NCBI RefSeq assembly: GCF_030408855.1
Contig: NZ_CP047358.1
Location: 1,736,001-1,800,000, forward strand
Source: Corynebacterium glaucum
Lineage (GTDB): Bacteria; Actinomycetota; Actinomycetes; Mycobacteriales; Mycobacteriaceae
Direction of reading: 5' to 3'
DNA: 64,000 nucleotides
Shown: one piece after another, positions 37,559 to 46,100 of the stretch
Layout of the letters: every line of letters starts with the position of its first letter
Numbering within the stretch: the stretch's first letter is position 1
Notes under the pieces: generated by a model
Seen by the model: only the letters and a program-made list of their open reading frames with translations
Told to the model about the DNA's origin: nothing
Database searches by the model: none
Program-made: the position numbers and the translations under genes

Positions 37559-37789
37559 CTACTCCCCCGAATGAGTGGACTTCGACGAGGCCTCCGACAC
37601 CTGAGACGAGGTCTCTGCGCCGGTGTCCTCGTCGGCGGCGTCGGCGTCCTTCGTCTCAGCGGCTTTGCCCTCAGGCAGCAGCCCGTCGATTTTGCCCTTT
37701 TCCTCCGCCTGGATCTTCATGTCGCGGATGAACTTCTCCGGATCGAACTCGGTGTACTGCTCCGGACCCGCGAACTGCTCCTGTGCCAT
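37559..37789 (-). CDS. Small acidic hypothetical protein
   Basis: 76 aa. The first 40 residues look ordered (PEQYTEFDPEKFIRDMKIQAEEKGKIDGLL); the rest is Ala/Asp/Glu/Ser-rich and likely disordered. There are no cysteines, membrane segments or known motifs. It lies three bases after thrC and 18 bases before the protease gene, so it is part of that operon. Function unknown. Confidence 0.65.
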   Translation of the reverse strand: MAQEQFAGPEQYTEFDPEKFIRDMKIQAEEKGKIDGLLPEGKAAETKDADAADEDTGAETSSQVSEASSKSTHSGE

Positions 37790-37792
37790 TGG

Positions 37793-39250
37793 TTAAACCT
37801 CCGTGTTCTCAATCGCGTCGACGATGAATTCCTTGACGGCCTCCGCATCGTTCGGCAGATCCGCAACGTGGCGATCCGCGTCCATGATGCCAGCGAAACG
37901 CTCCGGAATCTCCGGCGCTTCACCCAGCGCCTCAACGATGGTGTCAGCGAACTTCACCGGCAGCGCCGTCTCTAGCACGATAATCGGCGTCTCTACCTGG
38001 TCACGCACGCCGCGGGCTACGAAGACGCCGTCCGCGGTGTGTGGGTCGATGAGCACGCCGTTGTCCTCGTGCGTCGCCTTGATGGTCGCCACACGATCCG
38101 CATGTGTGGACTTGCCGGACATGAAGCCGAACTCGTCGCGGATGCGCGTGAGAATCTCCTCACCCTGCCCACCGAGGTCGTCCGGGCCGAAGCCGCCTTC
38201 CTTCACCTTCGTGCCAAAGAGCTCGGCGGTGAGGACTGCGTCGCGCGACGTGGCGTCGAAAAGCATGCGCTCAAAGTTCGAAGCCTTGGAGATATCCATG
38301 GACGGCGAGGAGGTTGCCACAGTCTCCGCGGCCGAGCGCGGGCGGTACTCGCCGGTTTGGAAGAACTCGTGCAGCACGTCGTTTTCGTTCGTGGCCACGA
38401 TCAGGCGGTCGATCGGCAGGCCCATCTGCTTAGCCACGTGGCCTGCGCAAATGTCGCCGAAGTTGCCGGTGGGCACGCAGAAGCTGACGCGCTCGTCGTT
38501 CGACTCGGTGACCTTCAGGTAGCTCGAGATGTAGTACACCACCTGGGCCAACAACCGCGCCCAGTTGATCGAGTTCACCGCGCCGATGGTGTACTTCGAC
38601 TTGAAGGCCGCGTCCGAGTTGACCTCTTTGACCACGTCCTGGCAGTCGTCGAAGACGCCGTCGAGGGCGATGTTGAAGATGTTCGGGTCATCCAGCCCGA
38701 ACATCTGCGCCTGCTGGAATGGGGTCATGCGCCCAGCCGGGGTGAGCATGAACACGCGGATGTTGTCGCGCCCGCGCATTGCGTACTCCGCCGAGGAGCC
38801 GGTATCTCCCGAGGTCGCACCGAGGATGTTGATCTCCTCGCCGCGGCGGGTCAGCTCGAACTCGAACAGCTCGCCGAGCAGCTGCATCGCCATGTCCTTG
38901 AACGCCGCGGTCGGCCCCTCCGACAGGTGCGCCACGTAAAGCCCGTCCTCCAGCTGGCTCACCGGCACGATCTCCTCGTGCGCAAAGTTGTCAGTGTTGT
39001 AGGCCTTCGCGGTCAGGTCCTCGACTACGCGCGACGGGATATCGTCGGCAAAGAGTTTCACCACTTCGGCCGCGAGCGCCGCATAGCCCCCGTCGATAAG
39101 CACCTGGCGCCAAGCGTTCAGAGTCTCCCCTGTGAGCTGCGGGTATACCGCCGGCATGTACAACCCACCGTCGGGGCTTAAGCCCCCGAGCAGGATGTCG
39201 GTGAAGGTTTCGGCGGTCGCGTGCTTGTCGCGGGTTGAGAGGTAATCCAC
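37793..39250 (-). CDS. thrC: Threonine synthase
   Basis: 485 aa, matching the long (fungal/E. coli-like) class. It converts O-phosphohomoserine to threonine on PLP. The PLP lysine is in EGPTAAFKDMAMQLLG, followed by LGATSGDTGSSAEYAM, which binds the phosphate, and NFGDICAGH. The start is a GTG at 39250 with TAAACT eight bases upstream, a leaderless pattern. A GCTTATCGACG copy lies 30 bases upstream, and another is inside the gene at 39091. Confidence 0.95.
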   Translation of the reverse strand: MDYLSTRDKHATAETFTDILLGGLSPDGGLYMPAVYPQLTGETLNAWRQVLIDGGYAALAAEVVKLFADDIPSRVVEDLTAKAYNTDNFAHEEIVPVSQLEDGLYVAHLSEGPTAAFKDMAMQLLGELFEFELTRRGEEINILGATSGDTGSSAEYAMRGRDNIRVFMLTPAGRMTPFQQAQMFGLDDPNIFNIALDGVFDDCQDVVKEVNSDAAFKSKYTIGAVNSINWARLLAQVVYYISSYLKVTESNDERVSFCVPTGNFGDICAGHVAKQMGLPIDRLIVATNENDVLHEFFQTGEYRPRSAAETVATSSPSMDISKASNFERMLFDATSRDAVLTAELFGTKVKEGGFGPDDLGGQGEEILTRIRDEFGFMSGKSTHADRVATIKATHEDNGVLIDPHTADGVFVARGVRDQVETPIIVLETALPVKFADTIVEALGEAPEIPERFAGIMDADRHVADLPNDAEAVKEFIVDAIENTEV

Positions 39251-39280
39251 AGCCGATCAGTTTACTCGAGGGAGCTTTTC

Positions 39281-39291
39281 GCTTATCGACG
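39281..39291 (+). repeat. GCTTATCGACG element, intergenic, upstream of thrC
   Basis: Preceded by AGCTTTTC. Read from the thrC side it is CGTCGATAAGC-GAAAAGCT, identical to the flank at 28018. It lies between thrC and the small gene at 39308. Confidence 0.75.
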
Positions 39292-39307
39292 ATCATCCCA
39301 ACCGCGT

Positions 39308-39598
39308 TTACCTGCGCGGCGGTTCCTGGCGCCCGGTGAGGATGTCCACCACAGAGCGGATCGCCGCGTCCCCCAAGTGCGGCAGCGGGCGGTGCGGCTC
39401 CTCGTCCTGGCGTGCGGGTTCGCGGGCCGCGAGGTTTTGCGGTGCGGACTTCGACGCTTCCACCTCAATGGTCAGCGTGGTGTGTTCCAGCGCGAGTTGC
39501 GCAGATGGGTCGACACCGGCAACGCGGGCAGCGTCCACCAGCGCAACAAGGTCGGTGTACGTCGCGTTGTCCAGGTCAATGGAGATGTGCACAGCCAT
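39308..39598 (-). CDS. Small conserved hypothetical protein
   Basis: 96 aa from the ATG at 39598, seven bases after TATGCT. The N-terminal half reads as a small alpha/beta unit (AVHISIDLDNATYTDLVALV, then TTLTIEVEAS); the C-terminal half is Pro/Arg/Glu-rich and ends RSVVDILTGRQEPPRR. No known domain recognised. Confidence 0.6.
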   Translation of the reverse strand: MAVHISIDLDNATYTDLVALVDAARVAGVDPSAQLALEHTTLTIEVEASKSAPQNLAAREPARQDEEPHRPLPHLGDAAIRSVVDILTGRQEPPRR

Positions 39599-39639
39599 GC
39601 CCGTCAGCATAGGCGGTCAGCCGGGGCGCTACTAGCCCG

Positions 39640-39654
39640 CTACTAGCCCTGAGG
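39640..39654 (+). repeat. 15-bp target duplication, left copy
   Basis: CTACTAGCCCTGAGG directly adjoins the left end of the IS481-like element; the identical right copy is 41300-41314. A partial extra CTACTAGCCC sits just left of it (39629-39638). Confidence 0.8.
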
Positions 39655-39730
39655 TGTTATGTCCATAGAGTTCTTGGACGTGGAGTCCGAGGACTTTTTG
39701 GACGTGGAGTCGGTGGGGTTTTTGGACGCG
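39655..39730 (+). repeat. Left terminal repeat with three 24-bp sub-repeats
   Basis: TTGGAC blocks at 39674, 39698 and 39722, each preceded by a T-run and followed by GTGGAGTC or GCG. The right end repeats the same plan in inverse orientation. Confidence 0.8.
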
Positions 39731-39739
39731 CTTAGCTGA

Positions 39740-41203
39740 TCATCGTTGTGGTCTGCGTTTTGGCCGTGGCTTGGACAGGTTCGGTTGAAGCTGTGGTGGT
39801 TGGCGGTGTTTCATTCCTTCGACCAGGTTGATGTTGATTTGCCCGCCGGGTGGCCTGTGGCTCAGCGTGATCGGTAGCGGCACGCTGAAAAGAAATTCAC
39901 CGTCGTGGGCTGTGAAGAACTCGGCGACGTTGTCGGCTGTGACCGTGGTGTAGAGCAGACGATTTTTGAATCTCAGGCCGATGTAGAGGCCGTGGGCGAG
40001 CACGCGGACAACTCCGTCTTTGCTTACTCGGAGTTCGTCTGGGATGCCCCAGCTGTTTGTTGATCGTGTCGTCGGCATCGTTAATGTGGGGGTATCGGTG
40101 GGAGGTAAGCCTTGCTGAGCTGCCACGTCATCGGTGCTGGCCTCGGGTGAAGTTGCCGCTTCCTCGGGGCCGTTTATCACTGTGAATGCTGCTTGAGAGT
40201 TGTGTGCCTGGTTGAAAGCGACCACACGGGCCCAAACATTTTCAGGATCAAGCGGATGCGTGGGTGGTGCTGCCTTGGGGAAGGTGTCGAAAGCTTGGCG
40301 TGGGGTGATATGCATTTTGCCCACCAGCAGTGATTGGTGGCGTCGTCGCTCGTTGTACACCTGACGATATTCAGCGAGATACTTGTTGACCTCGGTGAGG
40401 CTTGCTGGGTGGCGTGCGTCCAGGAATTGGGTCAGCGTGCGGTGGGAGCGCTCGTCTTTTCCTTGGGTTGTGGGAGCAAACCCAGCAATAGCAAGAACAC
40501 CTTCGCTGGCGAGCCACACTTCAGTAGCTGAGAGATGTCCACGGTGATAAGTGGCGAACGCCTCGCCGTTATCGGAGAGGATCTCTTGGGGTTTGCCGTA
40601 GACAGCAAATGCCTCGGCTAATGCAGCGCGCGCATCAGTACCGTTTTCCGGCAAAGCGAATGCTTTGGTACCTACATCGAATCTGCTGGCGTCGTCGATG
40701 ATCTGGTAAATCGTCACGTGCGTGTGCGCATGGTCGAACAGACGGTAGACCAGCCCGTCGATCTGCCACAGCTCACCAACGAAATCGCGGGCGAATCGTT
40801 TATACGAGCTGCGTGGGCGTTTACGGGCATTGGCATCGACAAAACCCAGCTCGTGAAGCCACGACGCGATGGTAGAACGCGACGGGGTGCGATCAGCACC
40901 GACGGAATCGAACAAGTAGTAATAGATCGACCACGGGCCGTAATCCAACCCCTGTTCCATCAAATGATGTCTAGCGTTAACAACCGCGATTTTGTCGGCG
41001 CCATCAAACTTTCTCGCCGGGTTCTTCGGGGCGGTCGAATCCGGCAAAATGCCAGATCGGCCCCTTTGAGATACCCGGTCTTTGATGTTGGCGTACGTCT
41101 GACGCGAGATGCCCAATTCTTTGCAAAACTGTGTGATCGTTTTGCCGTCGCGGACCGGATCGAAATCAGCGACCTTTCTACGCTTGTGCAATGAAATAGC
41201 CAT
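39740..41203 (-). CDS. IS481-like DDE transposase
   Basis: 487 aa from the ATG at 41203 (MAISLHKRRKVADF); the GTG at 41224 would fall in the terminal repeat. The HTH head (TITQFCKELGISRQTYANIK and SRSTIASWLHELGF) is followed by the integrase core with D in ELWQIDGLVYRLF, D in EILSDNGEAF and E in GKDERSHRTLTQFL. A C-terminal extension of about 200 residues contains DGVVRVLAHGLYIGLRFKN and ends in a Pro/Arg-rich tail. That extension is long for the family. The gene is intact. Confidence 0.9.
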   Translation of the reverse strand: MAISLHKRRKVADFDPVRDGKTITQFCKELGISRQTYANIKDRVSQRGRSGILPDSTAPKNPARKFDGADKIAVVNARHHLMEQGLDYGPWSIYYYLFDSVGADRTPSRSTIASWLHELGFVDANARKRPRSSYKRFARDFVGELWQIDGLVYRLFDHAHTHVTIYQIIDDASRFDVGTKAFALPENGTDARAALAEAFAVYGKPQEILSDNGEAFATYHRGHLSATEVWLASEGVLAIAGFAPTTQGKDERSHRTLTQFLDARHPASLTEVNKYLAEYRQVYNERRRHQSLLVGKMHITPRQAFDTFPKAAPPTHPLDPENVWARVVAFNQAHNSQAAFTVINGPEEAATSPEASTDDVAAQQGLPPTDTPTLTMPTTRSTNSWGIPDELRVSKDGVVRVLAHGLYIGLRFKNRLLYTTVTADNVAEFFTAHDGEFLFSVPLPITLSHRPPGGQININLVEGMKHRQPPQLQPNLSKPRPKRRPQR

Positions 41204-41223
41204 CGGACTATTCCACCGCCGCA

Positions 41224-41299
41224 CGCGTCCAAAAAGCCTCTAGACATCATGCCCAAAAACCTCCTGGACTCCATGTCCAAGAAGTCCCCAGACATCACA
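41224..41299 (-). repeat. Right terminal repeat of the IS481-like element
   Basis: Inverse of 39655-39730 at exactly the same length. The three blocks read GTCCAA (41227-41232), GCCCAA (middle, diverged) and GTCCAA. Confidence 0.8.
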
Positions 41300-41314
41300 C
41301 TACTAGCCCTGAGG
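41300..41314 (+). repeat. 15-bp target duplication, right copy
   Basis: CTACTAGCCCTGAGG, identical to 39640-39654. Confidence 0.8.
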
Positions 41315-41344
41315 TTTTGCTCCCGCCGCCCGGCTTTTGCGCCC

Positions 41345-41431
41345 AAACCCGGATAGTTCCCACAAACCCGGATAGTTACGAGGCCTTACGTCCGAGTCTG
41401 CACACATAAAGGGTGCCAACTATCCGGGTTT
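41345..41431. repeat. Direct and inverted 14-mers downstream of glnE
   Basis: AAACCCGGATAGTT occurs at 41345-41358 and 41364-41377, and its exact reverse complement at 41418-41431. The second and third copies can form a 14-bp stem with a 40-base loop. It could terminate glnE or mark an old element; nothing coding is visible here. Confidence 0.6.
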
Positions 41432-41487
41432 GGCGCGGGCGGCGGGCAGCGCACCCGCGCGCACCTGCGCGCACCCGCGGGCGCACG

Positions 41488-44400
41488 CTACTCGAACTCC
41501 AGGCTCGGCGTCTCGCCCCAAAACACCTCTTCCACCACGCGGTGCGCCCGGCGCGTGATGCGCAGGTAGTCCTCCAAGAACTCCTGTTGGCTATCGGGGT
41601 GGTAACCAGCCGAGCCGGCAACCTGCGCCAGGTGCGGCCCAGGCGCTGGCAGTTGGTCCGTACGCTTGCCAGAGACGAGCACAAGCGCGTTGCGCGCCCG
41701 TGTCGCGGTCAGCCACGCTTCGCGCAGCACACGCGCCTCCGCACCAGGCAGGATCTCAGCATCGTCGAGCTCAGCCAGGTAATCCAGCGCCTCCAACGTC
41801 GAGGTCGTGCGCAACCCGTCCCGGTTGTGCGCGTGCATCATGGTCAGCAGCTGCACCGTCCACTCCACATCCGCCAACGCACCGCGCCCCAGCTTCGTGT
41901 GCACAGAACGATCGGCGTTGCGCGGCAAGCGCTCGTTGTCCACGCGCGCTTTAATGCGGCGGATTTCGCGCACATCGCTCATCGACGCCCCGCCTTCCGG
42001 GTACCGGAACGCATCGATCATCCGCAAAAACGCGATGCCTACGGTCTCATCACCAGCAACGGTCGTCGCACGTTGCAGCGCCTGTTTCTCCCACACTTCG
42101 CCCCACTCGCGGTAGTAACGCTCGTAACTCGCAATCGTGCGCACCACCGGCCCGGACCGCCCCTCGGGTCGCAACCCCAAGTCGACCTCCAGCGGCGGGT
42201 CACCCGAAGGCTTCGCCAGGCGCTTCCGCATCTGGTCGATGATGCGCGCCGCCCACGCCAGCGCGTCGTCGTCCGACTCGTACGCATCACTGCCGCGCAC
42301 CGGCTCCGCCACCACCATCACGTCCGCATCCGAGCCGTAGCCCAGTTCCCCACCACCAAGCCGGCCCATGCCAATGATTGCAATCCGGGCAGGAGGCTTA
42401 TCGACGCCACGTTCAGCCAAGTCAGTGCGAATCTCAGCCAGCAACGCCGCTTCCAGCACGGCGTCCCAAACGATGGTGAGTTCCTCGCACACTTGCCTAA
42501 CCTCCATGAAACCGAGCAGATCCGCGCTCGCAATGCGGGCGAGTTCCGCACGGCGCAGCGAACGCGCGACGTTCACGGCCTTGTCGGCATCATCCTGGTA
42601 GCGCTTGGATGCCGCGACGATCGCCTTGTGCACCTGATCGGGTGCGGGTTCGATCAACCGCGGTCCGTTGGAGCCGTCGCCAAGCATTTTGACCACTTCG
42701 GGCGCGGAGATGATGAGGCCCGAGGTGTAGTGCGAGTTACCGAGGATTTTCATGAGGCGCTGGCCGACAACGCCTTCGTCGCGAAGCATGCGCAGGAACC
42801 AGCTCTTGTCCTCGGCTGCGTCGGAAAGCTTGCGGTAGTTGAGCAGGCCTGCGCCCGGGTCGGCGGTGCCGGCGAGCCAGTACATCAGCGTGGGCAGGAG
42901 GATGGTCTGCAGCTTCGCCTTGCGCGAGTTGCCTTTGACCAGCGCGGTGAGGTGGTCGTAGGCGCGCGCCGGGTGGCGGTAGCCGAGCGCGGCCAGGCGG
43001 GCCTTCGCCTCCTCCGAGGACAGGTTGGCCTCGCCGACTGAGAGGTCGACCACCGAGTTCAAAAGCGGGCGGTAGAAGAGGCGCTCATGCAGCGTGGAGA
43101 CGGTCTCGCGCACCTTCTTGAGCTGCTTGAACATCTCCTCATCCGTCGAGCGGCGCTTGCCCGGGGTGAAGCCGGCGGCGCGGGCGAGCCAGAGGGTGCG
43201 GCGCTCGTCGTCGGCATCGGGCAGCTGGTGGGTGCGCTTGAAGCGCTGCAGCTGCAGACGGTGCTCGAGCAGGCGGAGGAATTCGTAGGCGCGGATCAGC
43301 TTCTTCGTGTCGTCGCGGCCGACGTAGCCGCCGTCTCGCAGGGCTTTCAGCGCGTCGCTGGTGTTGGGGGTGCGCAGCGTGTCATCGATGCGTCCGTGCA
43401 CGAGCTGCAGCAGCTGCACCGCGAACTCGACATCGCGCAGGCCCCCGTAGCCAAGCTTCAGCTCGCGCGAACGGACATCCTCCGGCACATTGTCCAGCAC
43501 GCGCCGCCGCATCGCTTGGACATCCTCAACAAAGCTCTCGCGCTGGCTCGCCTTCCACACCAAGGGGGCAAGCTTTACGACGTACGCGTTGCCCAGCGAC
43601 ATGTCACCAGTCATCGGACGCGCCTTCAGCAGGGCCTGAAACTCCCACGTCTCCGCCCAGCGTTTGTAGTAGGCGAGGTGGGAGTCGAGGGTGCGGGTGA
43701 GCGCGCCGGACTTGCCCTCGGGGCGGAGATTCGCATCCACCTCGAAGAAGCACGCGGTGCCGATGCGCATGAATTCGGAGGCGGTGCGGGTGATTTTCGG
43801 GGTCACGGGCTCGGACACGAAGATCACGTCCACGTCGGAGATGTAGTTGAGCTCCCGGGCGCCGCATTTGCCCATGGCGATGATGCTGAGTCGGGCGTCG
43901 GGGTCCTCGTCGCCGTAGACACGGCGCACTGCCAGCGCGAGTGCGGCGGTGAGTGCTGCGTCGGCGATCGCGGTGAGTGCTTCGGTGGTCGTGCGGTAGC
44001 CAAGCTGATCGGCTTCGGCGACACCCTTGGTGTCCGCGAAGGTGCCGGCGAGATCGGCAGCGGCAACACGCATGACCAAGGTGCGGTGCGCGTCGCGCAG
44101 CGGCTCGTTGCCGGAGCCCGGCGCGTCAAAGGCGGCTCCGGCGCGGTAGGTGCCGGGCGTGGACAGGTCGGCGGAGGCGGTGTCGGCGGGCGCATTGGCG
44201 TCAGTGTCGGCAGCATCGCCGGGATCAGCGCCGGCCGGTTGCGCGTCCACCGCGCCGAGCATCACCTGCAGCGCCTCCTCCGAACTCGGCACGTCTTTGG
44301 CCAGCTCTTGCCAGAGTTTTGGGTGGGCGACGAGGTGGTCTGCGAGCGCCGTCGAGCCTCCCATCAGGGCGAAGAACTTAGTGCGGTAGACGGGGTCGTC

Positions 44401-44598
44401 GATAAGCAATGTGCGGACCTTGATCCACTCCCCCGATGCCTGCATGAAGCGATGGGTGTTGTTGAGCGCGAGGTCCGGGTCGCCGGCGCCGGCGAGTGTC
44501 CAGCGCAACTCGTCGGAGTCGAAGCCGAGCTCTTCGAGGTCCTCGGCGGCGCGCGGTGAGGTGAGGCCGAGTTTCGCGGGGCTGGGCAGCTGCGTCAC
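41488..44598 (-). CDS. glnE: Glutamine synthetase adenylyltransferase/adenylyl-removase
   Basis: 1036 aa, full length. Two nucleotidyltransferase domains are visible: IAMGKCGARELNYISDVDVIFV near residue 240 and GMGRLGGGELGYGSDADVMVV near residue 745, each with the catalytic Gly-x-Asp-x-Asp pattern, and each followed by a helical GlnD/GlnE-type region. The enzyme adds AMP to, or removes it from, the tyrosine of GlnA (Tyr406 of the 21914 gene). A low-complexity Ala/Asp insert lies near residues 120-145. It overlaps glnA2 by four bases (ATGA). Confidence 0.96.
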   Translation of the reverse strand: MTQLPSPAKLGLTSPRAAEDLEELGFDSDELRWTLAGAGDPDLALNNTHRFMQASGEWIKVRTLLIDDPVYRTKFFALMGGSTALADHLVAHPKLWQELAKDVPSSEEALQVMLGAVDAQPAGADPGDAADTDANAPADTASADLSTPGTYRAGAAFDAPGSGNEPLRDAHRTLVMRVAAADLAGTFADTKGVAEADQLGYRTTTEALTAIADAALTAALALAVRRVYGDEDPDARLSIIAMGKCGARELNYISDVDVIFVSEPVTPKITRTASEFMRIGTACFFEVDANLRPEGKSGALTRTLDSHLAYYKRWAETWEFQALLKARPMTGDMSLGNAYVVKLAPLVWKASQRESFVEDVQAMRRRVLDNVPEDVRSRELKLGYGGLRDVEFAVQLLQLVHGRIDDTLRTPNTSDALKALRDGGYVGRDDTKKLIRAYEFLRLLEHRLQLQRFKRTHQLPDADDERRTLWLARAAGFTPGKRRSTDEEMFKQLKKVRETVSTLHERLFYRPLLNSVVDLSVGEANLSSEEAKARLAALGYRHPARAYDHLTALVKGNSRKAKLQTILLPTLMYWLAGTADPGAGLLNYRKLSDAAEDKSWFLRMLRDEGVVGQRLMKILGNSHYTSGLIISAPEVVKMLGDGSNGPRLIEPAPDQVHKAIVAASKRYQDDADKAVNVARSLRRAELARIASADLLGFMEVRQVCEELTIVWDAVLEAALLAEIRTDLAERGVDKPPARIAIIGMGRLGGGELGYGSDADVMVVAEPVRGSDAYESDDDALAWAARIIDQMRKRLAKPSGDPPLEVDLGLRPEGRSGPVVRTIASYERYYREWGEVWEKQALQRATTVAGDETVGIAFLRMIDAFRYPEGGASMSDVREIRRIKARVDNERLPRNADRSVHTKLGRGALADVEWTVQLLTMMHAHNRDGLRTTSTLEALDYLAELDDAEILPGAEARVLREAWLTATRARNALVLVSGKRTDQLPAPGPHLAQVAGSAGYHPDSQQEFLEDYLRITRRAHRVVEEVFWGETPSLEFE

Positions 44599-45926
44599 AG
44601 GTCTAGCCCCGCTTCAATCTCCCACGGGGTGACCTGGGAGGTGTACTCGTGCCACTCGTCCCACTTGGTGCGCAGGAAGAACTCGAAGACTTGCTCGCCG
44701 AGGACCTCGGCCATGAACTCGGACTGCTCGAGGAAGCGCAGGGCCTGGTCGAGGGAACCGGGCAGGTCGCGATACCCCATCGCGCGGCGCTCGCGGCGGG
44801 TAAGCGCGAAGACGTCGTCGGTAGCGGGATCGTCGAGTTCGTAGCCGCCCTCGATGCCCTTCAGCCCGGCGGCGAGCACCGCGGCGAATGCGAGGTAGGG
44901 GTTGCAGGCGGGGTCGAGCGAGCGGACCTCGATGCGCCGGGAATCGGCTTTGTGCAGGCGGTACGTGGGCACGCGCACCATCGCGGAACGGTTAGAAATG
45001 CCCCAGGTCGCGGCGGTCGGGGCCTCGGAGCCGAACTGCAGGCGCTTGTATGAGTTCACCCACGGGTTGGTCACGGCCGAGATCTCTCGGGCGTGCTCGA
45101 TGATGCCGGCAATGAACTGGCGGCCGACCTTGGACATGCTGATCTCGTCGTCCGGATCGTGGAAGGCGTTCGTCTCGCCCTCGAACAGCGAGAAGTGCGT
45201 GTGCATCGCGGAGCCGTCGAGGTGCGGAAACGGCTTCGGCATGAACGTGGCGTGCACGCCGTTGGTCTCTGCAACGGTTTTCACCAGGTACTTGAAGGTG
45301 ACAATGTTGTCCGCCATCGTCAGCGCATCCGTGTGGCGCAGGTCGATCTCCTGTTGGCCGGGGCTCGCCTCGTGGTGGGAGAACTCGGTGGTAATGCCCA
45401 TGTATTCCAGCGCGGAGATCGCCTCGCGGCGCAGCTTCGGCGCCTCGTTGCGTTTCGCCTGGTCGAAGTAGCCACCCTTGTCGCTCGGCTTAATCCCTCC
45501 CTCGCCGTCGGTTTTGACCACGTAGTACTCGATCTCGGGGCTAGCGAAGAACTCAAAGCCCATCTCGCGCGCAGCGTGCATCTGGCGTCGCAGCACGTGG
45601 CGCGGGTCGGCGTAGAGCGGGTCGCCGTCGGGCATCGTGATGTCGCAGAACATCCGCGCGGTTTGAATACCGGTGTCCTCATCGAACGGCAGCGGCTGGT
45701 ACGTCGACGGGTCCGGCCGCAGGAGGGTGTCGGATTCAGAAATGCGGCTAAAGCCCTCAATCGAGCTACCGTCGAAGCCCACGCCCTCCTCGAACGCGCT
45801 CTCCAGCTCGGCCGGCGCCATCATCACGGTCTTCAGGCTGCCTGCAATATCGGTGAACCAGAGGCGGATGAAGGCGATGTCCTGCTCTTCCACCCGGCGC
45901 AGGACGTTGTCAGTCTGTGAGCTCAT
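44595..45926 (-). CDS. glnA2: Glutamine synthetase-like protein GlnA2
   Basis: 443 aa from the ATG at 45926, with TAGAGT seven bases upstream. It has the GS core (GFDGSSIEGFSRI, EYYVVKTDG, SPGQQEIDLRHTDAL, KPFPHLDGSAMHTHFS). The segment matching the adenylylation loop reads DVFALTRRERRAMGY and lacks the NLYxLPPEE tyrosine of GlnA. In C. glutamicum GlnA2 is dispensable and not adenylylated; the activity here is not shown. It forms an operon with glnE. Confidence 0.93.
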   Translation of the reverse strand: MSSQTDNVLRRVEEQDIAFIRLWFTDIAGSLKTVMMAPAELESAFEEGVGFDGSSIEGFSRISESDTLLRPDPSTYQPLPFDEDTGIQTARMFCDITMPDGDPLYADPRHVLRRQMHAAREMGFEFFASPEIEYYVVKTDGEGGIKPSDKGGYFDQAKRNEAPKLRREAISALEYMGITTEFSHHEASPGQQEIDLRHTDALTMADNIVTFKYLVKTVAETNGVHATFMPKPFPHLDGSAMHTHFSLFEGETNAFHDPDDEISMSKVGRQFIAGIIEHAREISAVTNPWVNSYKRLQFGSEAPTAATWGISNRSAMVRVPTYRLHKADSRRIEVRSLDPACNPYLAFAAVLAAGLKGIEGGYELDDPATDDVFALTRRERRAMGYRDLPGSLDQALRFLEQSEFMAEVLGEQVFEFFLRTKWDEWHEYTSQVTPWEIEAGLDL

Positions 45927-45950
45927 AGTGGCAACTCTAGCTTTTCGTTT

Positions 45951-45961
45951 GCTTATCGACG
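45951..45961 (+). repeat. GCTTATCGACG element, intergenic, upstream of glnA2
   Basis: It lies 24 bases upstream of the glnA2 ATG, just behind its -10 box. As at glnA and thrC, the copy is near the start of an amino-acid gene. Confidence 0.75.
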
Positions 45962-46025
45962 GCCCCTTCAAACGCCCTCCCGGACCAGGTTTGCGCCCTC
46001 AGCCTTCACTCCCTTTAAGGCCATT

Positions 46026-46051
46026 CTGTAAAACTTTGCAATCTTTTACAG
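46026..46051. repeat. Recurrent 26-bp hairpin, copy 3 (upstream of the CYTH-CHAD gene)
   Basis: Arms CTGTAAAA and TTTTACAG around CTTTGCAATC. Here it lies between two divergent starts, so it cannot be a terminator for either. It sits about where the -35 of TATAGT (46066-46071) should be, which suits an operator. Confidence 0.6.
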
Positions 46052-46100
46052 AGCGCGCGGTTGTCTATAGTTGAGGTAGACCAACGAATGAGGAGACATC

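Larger units (their letters stand above)
39655..41299 (-). mobile_element. Complete IS481-like insertion sequence, 1645 bp
   Basis: The ends are exactly equal 76-bp imperfect inverted repeats (39655-39730 and 41224-41299) beginning TGT. Each contains three TTGGAC-type blocks at 24-bp spacing. A perfect 15-bp direct repeat flanks the element. TGT ends and target duplications up to about 15 bp fit the IS481 group as I remember it. One intact transposase fills the interior. It lies in the gap between the 39308 gene and glnE and breaks nothing. Confidence 0.85.

Noticed and set aside
41204..41223. GTG start of the IS481-like transposase at 41224
   Set aside because: It would begin in the terminal repeat itself; the ATG at 41203 lies just inside it.
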